From the NCBI GenBank assembly GCA_045655325.1, contig JAZOOY010000043.1, forward strand, positions 1-27,305: a stretch of DNA of 27,305 nt, written 5' to 3'. How positions within the stretch are numbered: the first letter of the stretch is position 1; each line of letters opens with the position of its first letter. The position numbers and the translations under genes were made by a program. This DNA is from UBA1738 sp045655325 (GTDB lineage Bacteria; Bacillota; Clostridia; UBA1381). The notes beneath the pieces were generated by a model, which was given only the letters and a program-made list of their open reading frames with translations, did no database searches and had not been told where the DNA came from. Positions 14,925 through 21,867 of this stretch are shown here, one piece after another.

Positions 14925-16112
14925 ATGTCACTTGCAAAGAAATTATTGGAAGAAGGCAAAGGCGTTTATCGTTTAGCACCAGCTTGGGTACCAAGAGCAT
15001 TCTGCCGTCCGGCAAAGAGAATAAAGCTTCACCCTGATGATTATTACGTGCTTGGTCAGGAACGTGGCGGTATTGACGAGAGATGGTTTGCGTCAACAAC
15101 ACCTGCTGATAACGGGCCTTTAACACCTGCCGATGAAGGCCTTTCCTACATTGTATCAAAGGACGGAAGTGAAAAGATTCTGTTAAGAGATGCCGTAGAT
15201 GAACTGAAGGGCGAAGTTATCGGCGAAGACCTTTGGAATAAATATAAAAAATGGCCTATGTTCTCAAAGTTTTTTGATAACTTAGGACCACTTCCACATC
15301 ACATTCACCACCGTGATCACCACGCTAGCCGAGTTGGCGAAGCAGGTAAGCCTGAAATGTATTTCTTCCCGTCACAGGTAAACAACTATGAGGGCGAATT
15401 TGGATACACATTCTTTGGTCTTCGCCCTGAAACAACAAAGGAAGAAGTTAAGAAGAGCCTTATGGACTTCACAAAGGGTGATAACCACCTTTTAGACTTG
15501 TCGCAGGCTTACAAAATCACACTAGATACCGGTTGGGACGTGCCTCCGGGAGTGTTGCATGCGCCTGCTAGTATGTGTACATACGAGCCGCAGTTTGCAA
15601 GCGATGTTTATGCAATGTACCAGTCCGTTCTTCACGGCGGCCACTGCGTATCAGAGGACCTTTTGTGGAAAAACTGTCCTAGCGAAGAAAAGGGGAATTA
15701 TGACTACTTAGTAGACGTAATTGACTGGGAAAAGAACGTTGACCCTAATTTTTCAAAGAACAGATTTATGAAGCCAAAGACAATCGTTTCAAATGAGCAG
15801 TATACAGAAGAGTGGATTTGCTATAAATGTAAGGAAGTTTCTGCGAAGCGCTTAACGGTAAATCCTGGTCAGACAGTGGTAATTAAAGACGCTGCAGCGT
15901 ACGGATTTATCCTTTTACAAGGAAGAGGTAAGTTTGGTGTATGGGACATTGAAACACCAACACTTATCCGATATGGCGAGCTTACAAACGACGAGTTCTT
16001 TGTAACAGAAAGGGCAGCAAAAGAGGGTATTACAATCACAAACACATCTCAGGCAGAACCAATCGTAATGTTAAAGCATTTTGCGGAAAACCCTGAACTT
16101 GTTATCGAATAA
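14925..16112 (+). CDS. Cupin protein related to class I mannose-6-phosphate isomerase
   Basis: 395 residues. The middle resembles class I phosphomannose isomerases: LPHHIHHRDHHA lines up with their LSxQVHPDDxxA segment, GKPEMYF with GKPEMWY, and VPPGVLHAPAS with IPAGTLHAxG, followed by YEPQFASDVYAMYQ. The zinc ligands of the family (Gln, His, Glu, His) would be His 126, His 128, Glu 144 and His 212, with Gln replaced by His. A second cupin-like domain occupies about 300-395, preceded by CYKC. It probably acts on a sugar or sugar phosphate in the cytoplasm, but true mannose-6-phosphate isomerase activity is not established. AGGGAGTG precedes the ATG. It diverges from the PocR/AraC regulator and ends at a terminator, so it is a single-gene unit. 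Confidence 0.72.
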   Translation: MSLAKKLLEEGKGVYRLAPAWVPRAFCRPAKRIKLHPDDYYVLGQERGGIDERWFASTTPADNGPLTPADEGLSYIVSKDGSEKILLRDAVDELKGEVIGEDLWNKYKKWPMFSKFFDNLGPLPHHIHHRDHHASRVGEAGKPEMYFFPSQVNNYEGEFGYTFFGLRPETTKEEVKKSLMDFTKGDNHLLDLSQAYKITLDTGWDVPPGVLHAPASMCTYEPQFASDVYAMYQSVLHGGHCVSEDLLWKNCPSEEKGNYDYLVDVIDWEKNVDPNFSKNRFMKPKTIVSNEQYTEEWICYKCKEVSAKRLTVNPGQTVVIKDAAAYGFILLQGRGKFGVWDIETPTLIRYGELTNDEFFVTERAAKEGITITNTSQAEPIVMLKHFAENPELVIE

Positions 16113-16117
16113 GAACT

Positions 16118-16147
16118 AATCCCGTACCAAAAGGTGCGGGATTTTTT
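16118..16147 (+). terminator. Intrinsic terminator after the PMI-like gene
   Basis: Stem ATCCCGTACC with GGTGCGGGAT (one G-T pair), AAAA loop, then a T-run. Confidence 0.85.
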
Positions 16148-16169
16148 AAAATTTAATTTAAAAAGTGGG

Positions 16170-16198
16170 TTTACATTTTGACTATTTTGTGGTATTAT
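16170..16198 (+). promoter_or_regulatory. Promoter of the Gfo/Idh/MocA oxidoreductase
   Basis: TTTACA (16170-16175), 17 bases, extended -10 TGGTATTAT (TATTAT 16193-16198). Start expected near 16205. Confidence 0.7.
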
Positions 16199-16240
16199 AG
16201 TACGGGTATAAAACACAAAGAGGAAAAGTAGGGTGAAACT

Positions 16241-17251
16241 ATGAGTAAATTAAGAGTAGGAGTAATTGGTTGCGGACGAATTTCCGTAATGCATTTCGGT
16301 TCTATTATCAACATTGACGGTTTGGAGCTTGTGGCTTGTTGCGATATTAAGCCTGAGCGTGCTGAAAAGGTGGCAAAAGACCTTAACATCAATGCATACA
16401 CCGACTATGTTGAAATGTTTGAAAAGGAAAATCTTGATGCGGTACATATTTGTCTTCCGCACTATATCCATACAGATGTTGCCAAGGTTGCATTTAATTA
16501 CGGCATTCACGTGCTTTCTGAAAAGCCAATGGACGTAAGCTATGAAAAGGCAGAAAATGCGGTGAAAATGGCAAAAGAAAAGGGCGTTTTATACGGAATT
16601 ATCTTCCAGTGTCGTTACAATAATTCTGCAAGACTTGTAAAGAATGCAGTGGCATCCGGCAAACTTGGAAAGGTGCTTTCAGCAAATTCAATTCTTACAT
16701 GGTTACGCTCTGACGGATACTACTCAAACAGTGACTGGAAAGGTACTTGGGATAAGGAAGGTGGCGGTGTTATCATCGACCAGGCTATCCACTCAATTGA
16801 CCTTGTGAACTGGGTTATTGACTCACCGATTAAGGAAGTTTCTGTTTCTATGGCAAACCGTGGCCACGATATTGTGGAAGTTGAAGATAGTGCAGACGGA
16901 CTTATCGTTTACGAAAATGGTGCAAAATACGGTTTTTACTGTATGAATAACTACGCAATTGACGAGCCTATCCAAATTAAGCTTCAATGCGAAAAGGGCA
17001 AGGTTGTGTTCGGTTATGACGATGCGTATATCTACTATAATGATGGTACAGTTGAAGAAGCACACCAGGATGAGAATATCGATAAGGGAATGGGCGGAAA
17101 GGACTATTGGGGATTCCAGCACATTCGCCAGATTGAACAGTTCTATAAGGCTGTTCGCGGAGAAGAACCACTTGAAATAAGCGGTGAAGAAGCACTTAAA
17201 ACTCACAAACTTATAATGAAACTTTATGACGAAGGTAAAATGAGACCATAA
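16241..17251 (+). CDS. Gfo/Idh/MocA family NAD(P)-dependent oxidoreductase
   Basis: 336 residues. N-terminal Rossmann fold with VGVIGCGRIS (GxGxxG at 7-12), the family's EKPMD motif (Glu 94, Lys 95, Pro 96), and the C-terminal alpha/beta domain with GGGVIIDQAIHSIDL containing the expected catalytic His 184. Members oxidise or reduce a hydroxyl of sugars, inositols or sugar acids; the substrate cannot be read from sequence. It lies behind the PMI-like gene but has its own promoter and is separated by a terminator, so a shared sugar pathway is only suggested by proximity. GTAGGG lies about 9 bases before the ATG. Confidence 0.9.
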   Translation: MSKLRVGVIGCGRISVMHFGSIINIDGLELVACCDIKPERAEKVAKDLNINAYTDYVEMFEKENLDAVHICLPHYIHTDVAKVAFNYGIHVLSEKPMDVSYEKAENAVKMAKEKGVLYGIIFQCRYNNSARLVKNAVASGKLGKVLSANSILTWLRSDGYYSNSDWKGTWDKEGGGVIIDQAIHSIDLVNWVIDSPIKEVSVSMANRGHDIVEVEDSADGLIVYENGAKYGFYCMNNYAIDEPIQIKLQCEKGKVVFGYDDAYIYYNDGTVEEAHQDENIDKGMGGKDYWGFQHIRQIEQFYKAVRGEEPLEISGEEALKTHKLIMKLYDEGKMRP

Positions 17252-17254
17252 ATT

Positions 17255-17286
17255 AAAAAGATGCAGACTATTCTGCATCTTTTTTT
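17255..17286 (+). terminator. Terminator between the oxidoreductase and the endonuclease genes
   Basis: Stem AAAAGATGCAGA with TCTGCATCTTTT, small loop, T-run on the plus strand. The A-run on the other side lets it also serve the convergent gene ending at 17295. Confidence 0.85.
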
Positions 17287-17294
17287 GTTATGAA

Positions 17295-18584
17295 TCAATT
17301 AGCACATTTAGAACAAGGAGTAAGACCTGCGTTTTTTGCTTCGTCTAATAAGACCTCAAAACTATTTTTTCCGCCACATTCAGCATCAAAATGATATTTT
17401 TTGCCTGATGGTGTGCGATAGACTTCTGAAATTGCAATGTCATCATTGTCGTCTATACTTGGTGTAGTAGGAACTTCTATTGTAGGCGTTGTTGTCGGTG
17501 TTCCGACAACAGAACTTGCGCCTGTTGTATAATCAATATCAATTTCAGGCTGAACATTGTAACAATATACACAGAAAGAAATTCCCTTTCCATTATCTTC
17601 AACAGAATATGCTTCTAAAAGAACACCATCAGCAACAAGATTGTTTCCTGTAAATACAGGAGTAGAACGATACATAACTCTATTTCCGGTTGAATCTATG
17701 TAATCAGCTACTTTATTCTCAAAAGGAAGCATGCCATCAACATTCAGGTATCTTGTTCCAGTGATAAGATTTCTTTCGTTGGCATTTTCGCCTGTAAGCT
17801 GAAAACCTATTAAATGACATCTGTTATAAAGATAACCGCCGTCAACATTATCGTAAGTAGCATTTATCCAGCCAGTTGGAGTTACAGAACTGATACTTTC
17901 TCTTTCTTCGGTAGGCATCAAATCTGTTGCTATGGAAGCAAGACAAACATCACATCTGCCAAGTTCGTCAAGAGTGCTGTAATATTCAAAAGAACCACTT
18001 ATGATTTCATAGTCTTTAAAGAATGGTACATTATTATTGATTTGTGTATATGCTTGACCTGAATATTCAGGCAAAATGCTCATCAAAAAGGAGTATTCGT
18101 TATCATCAAAGGAATTTCTTATGATAGATATGGTTTGCGTGTCATTGTTCCATGCAACCCCAAGGTTAAATCCTTCTGCTACAAAACGAATAGGTAGCAT
18201 TGTACGGTTATTTATAACAGTAGGAGCAACATCAAGGGTTTCAGCGTTATTGTTTAAATATGCTATATTGCTGTCAATTCCTAATTTAATTGTATCATCT
18301 TCTAAGGTTAGCAAAACAGCTTGTGTTTCTGCATCCCAACCAACAATGCCATCAAAAGCTTCAATTATTGCTCTAATAGGAACTAAAGTGCGTCCATTTA
18401 TTGCTACTGGTGTTGTGCCTCTACCCTCATCAATTTCTGTTTCTGTGCCATTTACTTCCATAATGGGATTGTTGAGTTGCATACTTACAACCACATCAGA
18501 TAGGTTATTTGCATAGATAGTTGAAGAATAGGTAAAAACGCAGATTAGCAAAGCTGCAAAAAGTGAAAGTACAGATTTCTTCAT
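17295..18584 (-). CDS. Secreted DNA/RNA non-specific endonuclease with stalk and Cys-rich tail
   Basis: 429 residues from the ATG at 18584, which follows GAGGTG; the frame is open to 18644 but that part is the promoter and leader. Layout: signal peptide 1-25; two copper-amine-oxidase-N-like repeats (about 35-156: NGRTLVPIRAIIEAFDG..VGWD and NNRTMLPIRFVAEGFNLGVAWN), a common surface module of Bacillota; an EndA/NucA-type nuclease (about 165-350) with YNRCHLIGFQLTG (catalytic His 257, the usual DRGH read as NRCH) and RNLITGTRYLNVDGM (metal-site Asn 281); a Thr/Pro-rich linker (355-385); and a tail VYRTPSGKKYHFDAECGG...CSKC with a possible His-Cys3 metal site. It probably degrades extracellular DNA, for nutrients or possibly DNA uptake. 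It is transcribed alone. Confidence 0.88.
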   Translation of the reverse strand: MKKSVLSLFAALLICVFTYSSTIYANNLSDVVVSMQLNNPIMEVNGTETEIDEGRGTTPVAINGRTLVPIRAIIEAFDGIVGWDAETQAVLLTLEDDTIKLGIDSNIAYLNNNAETLDVAPTVINNRTMLPIRFVAEGFNLGVAWNNDTQTISIIRNSFDDNEYSFLMSILPEYSGQAYTQINNNVPFFKDYEIISGSFEYYSTLDELGRCDVCLASIATDLMPTEERESISSVTPTGWINATYDNVDGGYLYNRCHLIGFQLTGENANERNLITGTRYLNVDGMLPFENKVADYIDSTGNRVMYRSTPVFTGNNLVADGVLLEAYSVEDNGKGISFCVYCYNVQPEIDIDYTTGASSVVGTPTTTPTIEVPTTPSIDDNDDIAISEVYRTPSGKKYHFDAECGGKNSFEVLLDEAKNAGLTPCSKCAN

Positions 18585-18612
18585 ATAATCACCTCGTATT
18601 ATTTTTTTATAA

Positions 18613-18641
18613 ATTATACCATATTTGTTCACTAAAGTCCA
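18613..18641 (-). promoter_or_regulatory. Promoter of the secreted endonuclease
   Basis: Minus strand: TGGACT (18636-18641), 17 bases, extended -10 TGGTATAAT (18613-18618). Its position supports the start codon at 18584. Confidence 0.6.
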
Positions 18642-18671
18642 CAATTTTGGAAAATTACTTGATTAAGCAAT

Positions 18672-18702
18672 AAAAAAGCACCCAACATAGTTGAGTGCTT
18701 TT
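18672..18702 (-). terminator. Intrinsic terminator of rplM-rpsI
   Basis: Minus strand stem AAAGCACTCAAC with GTTGGGTGCTTT, TAT loop, then a run of six T, 17 bases after the rpsI stop. Confidence 0.85.
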
Positions 18703-18718
18703 GATTTCGATAATAAAA

Positions 18719-19114
18719 TTATCTCTTTGAGAACTGGGGTGCACGACGAGCGCCCTTCAATCCGTACTTCTTTCTTTCCTTCATTCTTGAGTCACGTGTT
18801 AGGTAACCTGCAGCCTTAAGATCTGCACGGAAAGCGTCTGTATCAACTTCAAGAAGTGCTCTTGCGATACCGTGACGGATAGCACCAGCCTGACCTGTAA
18901 ATCCGCCGCCTTCAACGTTTACGAAAACGTCAAACTTAGCTTCTGTCTTTGTTAGAGCTAGTGGCTGACGAACGATAAGCTTTAGTGTTTCAAGACCAAA
19001 GTATTCGTCAATATCTCTTTTATTGATTGTAATTTTACCGTTACCAGGTACAAGTCTTACTCTTGCAACAGAAGACTTTCTTCTACCTGTTCCTGAGTAC
19101 TGTTCTTTAGCCAT
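18719..19114 (-). CDS. rpsI: 30S ribosomal protein S9
   Basis: 131 residues: an N-terminal GTGRRKSSVARVRLVPG segment, GQAGAIRHGIARAL in the middle, and the basic C-terminal tail KYGLKGARRAPQFSKR that reaches the P-site tRNA in the ribosome. Normal length. It follows rplM by 14 bases in the usual L13-S9 operon, with AGGAGG upstream of the ATG. Confidence 0.98.
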   Translation of the reverse strand: MAKEQYSGTGRRKSSVARVRLVPGNGKITINKRDIDEYFGLETLKLIVRQPLALTKTEAKFDVFVNVEGGGFTGQAGAIRHGIARALLEVDTDAFRADLKAAGYLTRDSRMKERKKYGLKGARRAPQFSKR

Positions 19115-19128
19115 TTCAAAAATCCTCC

Positions 19129-19566
19129 TTACTTAATTTCCTGTGTCCAAGCTTCAGGCTTCTGAGCTGCGTGCTCATGTTCTGCGCCCTTGTATACACG
19201 AAGTCTTGTAAGAGCTGTTCTTCCGATTGTGTTGTTTGGAAGCATACCCTTAACTGCGTACATAACAGCCTTTTCAGGATTTTCTGCCATAAGCTTATTG
19301 TAGTGGATTTCCTTAATTCCGCCTACCCAGCCTGTGTGATAGTAACGAACCTTCTGGTTTAGCTTGTTACCTGTCAATACAACCTGTTCTGCGTTTAGGA
19401 TAATTACGTGATCGCCACAGTCAACGTGTGGTGTGAATGTAGGTAAGTGCTTACCTCTTAAGATACTTGCTGCAGTTGCTGCCACTCTACCTAGTGACTT
19501 ACCTGCTGCATCAATGATATACCATTTTCTTTCAACCTGTTCTGGTTTCTGCATATAGCTGCTCAT
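19129..19566 (-). CDS. rplM: 50S ribosomal protein L13
   Basis: 145 residues from the ATG at 19566, which follows AAGGAGGT by 7 bases; the frame is open to 19629 but that part is leader RNA. Signature stretches are RKWYIIDAAGKSLGRVAA, HVDCGDHVIILNAEQVVLTGNK and MLPNNTIGRTALTRLRVYKG. It is an early-assembly large-subunit protein. It is the first gene of the rplM-rpsI operon and has an autoregulatory-type leader. Confidence 0.98.
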   Translation of the reverse strand: MSSYMQKPEQVERKWYIIDAAGKSLGRVAATAASILRGKHLPTFTPHVDCGDHVIILNAEQVVLTGNKLNQKVRYYHTGWVGGIKEIHYNKLMAENPEKAVMYAVKGMLPNNTIGRTALTRLRVYKGAEHEHAAQKPEAWTQEIK

Positions 19567-19628
19567 TGAATTTACCTCCTTAATATAACGATTAAACTCC
19601 TGTCCGAACCATAGGGCACGGACCAACA
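19567..19628 (-). promoter_or_regulatory. Leader of rplM-rpsI, L13-leader type
   Basis: About 62 nt between the predicted start (~19628) and the rplM ATG. It contains a hairpin GTCCG with CGGAC (19602-19623) with a 12-base loop TGCCCTATGGTT, then a short A/T stretch and the Shine-Dalgarno. Firmicutes rplM genes commonly carry an L13 leader thought to bind L13 for feedback; position and size fit that, but the consensus was not checked. Confidence 0.55.
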
Positions 19629-19634
19629 TTTGCT

Positions 19635-19663
19635 ATTGTACTACAAGCACTAAATAAAGTCAA
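19635..19663 (-). promoter_or_regulatory. Sigma-A promoter of rplM-rpsI
   Basis: Minus strand: TTGACT (19658-19663), 17 bases, TACAAT (19635-19640), preceded by A/T tracts that could act as an UP element. Confidence 0.8.
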
Positions 19664-19714
19664 CACTTTTTTTAAACTTTTTTAAAATACAATTTTAATG
19701 CTTTAAAATGCTCT

Positions 19715-19742
19715 GTTTTTCTTCGTTTTTCTTCGTTTTTCT
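19715..19742. repeat. Short tandem repeat, 10-bp unit
   Basis: GTTTTTCTTC occurs twice, followed by a partial third unit, just beyond the HAD gene stop. Probably simple-sequence DNA. No clear terminator for the HAD gene was seen here. Confidence 0.7.
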
Positions 19743-19748
19743 AAATCT

Positions 19749-20402
19749 CTATTTCAAAATTATATCTAAAATTTTTGACGCCTTGTCCACGATATGGTCT
19801 GCTCCTGCGCCTTTTAGCTCGGCTTCATCGCGGAATCCCCATAGCACGCCGATGGACTCAATGCCTGCATTTTTGCCGGTTGAAATGTCAACATAAGTGT
19901 CGCCGATAAAGAAACTTTCTTCCGCTGTGATGCCAAGTTCTTCCAAAATCAAAAAAACACCGGCAGGGTCAGGCTTTACTGGAACTCCTGGCTTTTGGCC
20001 TGCGATAACGTCAAATCGGTCGCCGAAGAACAGGCGAACTACGTCCTGTGTCACGTTATCAGGCTTATTTGATAAAACTGCAAGGGTTATACCTTTTTCC
20101 TTTAGTGTATCAAGCAAGTCTAAAATGCCGTCATAAGGTGCGGTTTTATAAAGAGGGTCTGCTTCGTATCCTTCATCATAAGCTTTACCAACGTTTTCAA
20201 AGTTTTCCTCGGTATCGCTGTCTGTTTCTGCAAGCATTCTATGGATTAAAAGGTCACGGCCGTTGCCAACCAAAATTTTATATCTATCCGGTGTAATTTC
20301 AGGGAACCCGAACTTGGCAAGTGCTGTGTTGCCGAAATGAGATATTGCCGGAATAGTGTTCATAAGTGTTCCGTCTAAATCAAAAATACATAGTTTTGAC
20401 AT
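19749..20402 (-). CDS. HAD-superfamily phosphatase, phosphoglycolate-phosphatase-like
   Basis: 217 residues. The catalytic motif FDLDGTLMNT (Asp 8, Asp 10) is at the N-terminus, followed by a helical cap, motif II in LAVLSNKPDN, the Lys in GVPVKPDP and motif IV in FFIGDTYVDISTG. The cap and spacing match the Gph/PGMB-like subfamily, which dephosphorylates small organic phosphates; phosphoglycolate, a by-product of oxidative DNA damage, is the common assignment, but substrate specificity cannot be read. It is a single-gene unit divergent from nadK. Confidence 0.88.
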   Translation of the reverse strand: MSKLCIFDLDGTLMNTIPAISHFGNTALAKFGFPEITPDRYKILVGNGRDLLIHRMLAETDSDTEENFENVGKAYDEGYEADPLYKTAPYDGILDLLDTLKEKGITLAVLSNKPDNVTQDVVRLFFGDRFDVIAGQKPGVPVKPDPAGVFLILEELGITAEESFFIGDTYVDISTGKNAGIESIGVLWGFRDEAELKGAGADHIVDKASKILDIILK

Positions 20403-20437
20403 ATCATATCAATCCTTTTCCTTGGTTTTCTTCATAT

Positions 20438-20466
20438 ATTATAATCAAACATCTGCTATTTGTCAA
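20438..20466 (-). promoter_or_regulatory. Promoter of the HAD phosphatase gene
   Basis: Minus strand consensus TTGACA (20461-20466), 17 bases, TATAAT (20438-20443). Confidence 0.85.
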
Positions 20467-20483
20467 AAAAAATTATGGAGTAC

Positions 20484-20512
20484 TTGAAATTTTATAAAAA
20501 TTATTGTATAAT
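20484..20512 (+). promoter_or_regulatory. Promoter of nadK-argR-recN
   Basis: TTGAAA (20484-20489), 17 bases, TATAAT (20507-20512). A start near 20519 excludes the upstream ATG at 20504 as the nadK start. I could not pick out a convincing ARG box. Confidence 0.8.
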
Positions 20513-20545
20513 GTGTATAAATATACATTAAAGGAGCAATATGCT

Positions 20546-21367
20546 GTGAAAAAAATTGCGGTTATTCCAAACTATACAAAGGATACAGAATATATCTATA
20601 CAAAGCGCCTGCTTGCTTATCTTGACGGCAAGGCGCAGGTTTTTATGAAAGAAAAAGACCGCATTGACGATGTTTCGGCGGAATTTGTGACCGGAGACGT
20701 TTTTGAAGGATGCGATGCAGCAATCGTTCTTGGCGGTGACGGAACAATGATAAGGGTTGCAGGGCCTTGCTCGGAAAAGGGAATCCCTGTAATGGGAATT
20801 AACCTTGGTAAGGTAGGATTCTTGACAGAGGTTGAAACCGACGATATGGAAACTGCATGCGAAAGACTTTTGGCAGATGACTATAAGCTGGAAGAACGAA
20901 TGATGATGGAAATAATTCTTGAATCAGGGAAAACGTATTTTGCATTAAATGACCTTGTTATTTATAAAGACGATGCAGCTATGATTGAAACTGAACTTTA
21001 TGCAAACGGAAGTGAAGTCAGCGAATATAAGTCAGACGGAATTATTATCTCAACACCGACAGGCTCTACGGGATATTCGTTATCAGCAGGCGGACCTGTT
21101 GCAGACCCTGCGATGAAGTTGTTTATTGCAACGCCTATTTGTGCACATACCTTGTCCGCAAGACCTATGCTTATGTCACAGTTCAAGGACATAACATTAA
21201 AGCTTAACGAAAGAGGCGGAAAATGTGCAAAACTTGCGGTGGACGGAATAAACAAATGTACCATAAATTCAGGCGAAACCGTACTTGTCAGACGTGCTGA
21301 ATGCACATTTAAAGCTATAAAGCTTGGAAAACAGTCATTCTACTATACAATGATGGCAAAACTTTGA
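20546..21367 (+). CDS. nadK: NAD kinase
   Basis: 273 residues from a GTG at 20546, 9 bases after AAGGAG; the open frame back to 20504 lies inside the promoter. The GGDGT motif (63-67) of the kinase family is clear, as are NDLVIYKDD and ISTPTGSTGYSLSAGGP, which form the NAD and ATP sites. It phosphorylates NAD to NADP in the cytoplasm. The nadK-argR-recN order is conserved in Bacillota. Confidence 0.95.
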   Translation: MKKIAVIPNYTKDTEYIYTKRLLAYLDGKAQVFMKEKDRIDDVSAEFVTGDVFEGCDAAIVLGGDGTMIRVAGPCSEKGIPVMGINLGKVGFLTEVETDDMETACERLLADDYKLEERMMMEIILESGKTYFALNDLVIYKDDAAMIETELYANGSEVSEYKSDGIIISTPTGSTGYSLSAGGPVADPAMKLFIATPICAHTLSARPMLMSQFKDITLKLNERGGKCAKLAVDGINKCTINSGETVLVRRAECTFKAIKLGKQSFYYTMMAKL

Positions 21368-21384
21368 TGCTAGGAGAAACTTAA

Positions 21385-21840
21385 ATGAAACAGAAAAGAC
21401 ATTCAAAAATTTTAAGTATAATCACTGAAAAGGACGTTAAAACACAAGAACAGCTTACCCAGGCGTTAAAGGATGCCGGATTTATGGTGACTCAGGCCAC
21501 TGTATCCCGTGATATTAAGGAGCTTGGACTTATAAAGATTCCGCTATCTGACGGTGCGTACAAGTATGCCGTGACCAAAAAGGAAAAGCACGACAACCGT
21601 GAGAATTTGTCTATATTCTCAAGAAGCGTTCTGGATATTCAGGTGGCTATGCACACCATTGTGGTAAAAACTCATTCAGGTATGGCAAGTGCCGTTGCAG
21701 CGTCACTTGATATGTTTTTGGCTAACGATATGCTTGGCACAATTGCAGGTGACGATACCATTCTGGTTATTGCCCAGAATCCTGAAAAGGCAGAGCAAAT
21801 GGTGATTAAATTAAGACAGATATTCTTCGGAAAAGAGTAA
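21385..21840 (+). CDS. argR: Arginine repressor ArgR/AhrC
   Basis: 151 residues. The N-terminal winged helix contains TQATVSRDIKELGLIKIP; the C-terminal domain that binds arginine and forms hexamers contains GMASAVAASLD and LGTIAGDDTILVI. It represses arginine synthesis and activates catabolism when arginine is present. It is 17 bases after nadK and 27 before recN, in the same operon, with AGGAGA before the ATG. Confidence 0.95.
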   Translation: MKQKRHSKILSIITEKDVKTQEQLTQALKDAGFMVTQATVSRDIKELGLIKIPLSDGAYKYAVTKKEKHDNRENLSIFSRSVLDIQVAMHTIVVKTHSGMASAVAASLDMFLANDMLGTIAGDDTILVIAQNPEKAEQMVIKLRQIFFGKE

Positions 21841-21867
21841 TTTAAACTTTTTTAGAAAGGAACAGTT

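Noticed and set aside
18585..18644. 20-residue extension of the secreted endonuclease
   Set aside because: It would place a signal peptide internally and covers the promoter; the ATG at 18584 is preceded by GAGGTG.
19715..19742. CRISPR-like tandem repeat
   Set aside because: The unit is only 10 bp and directly contiguous without spacers; it is simple-sequence DNA.
20504..20545. Earlier ATG start for nadK
   Set aside because: The ATG lies beside and before the -10 box of the promoter; GTG at 20546 follows AAGGAG at good spacing.
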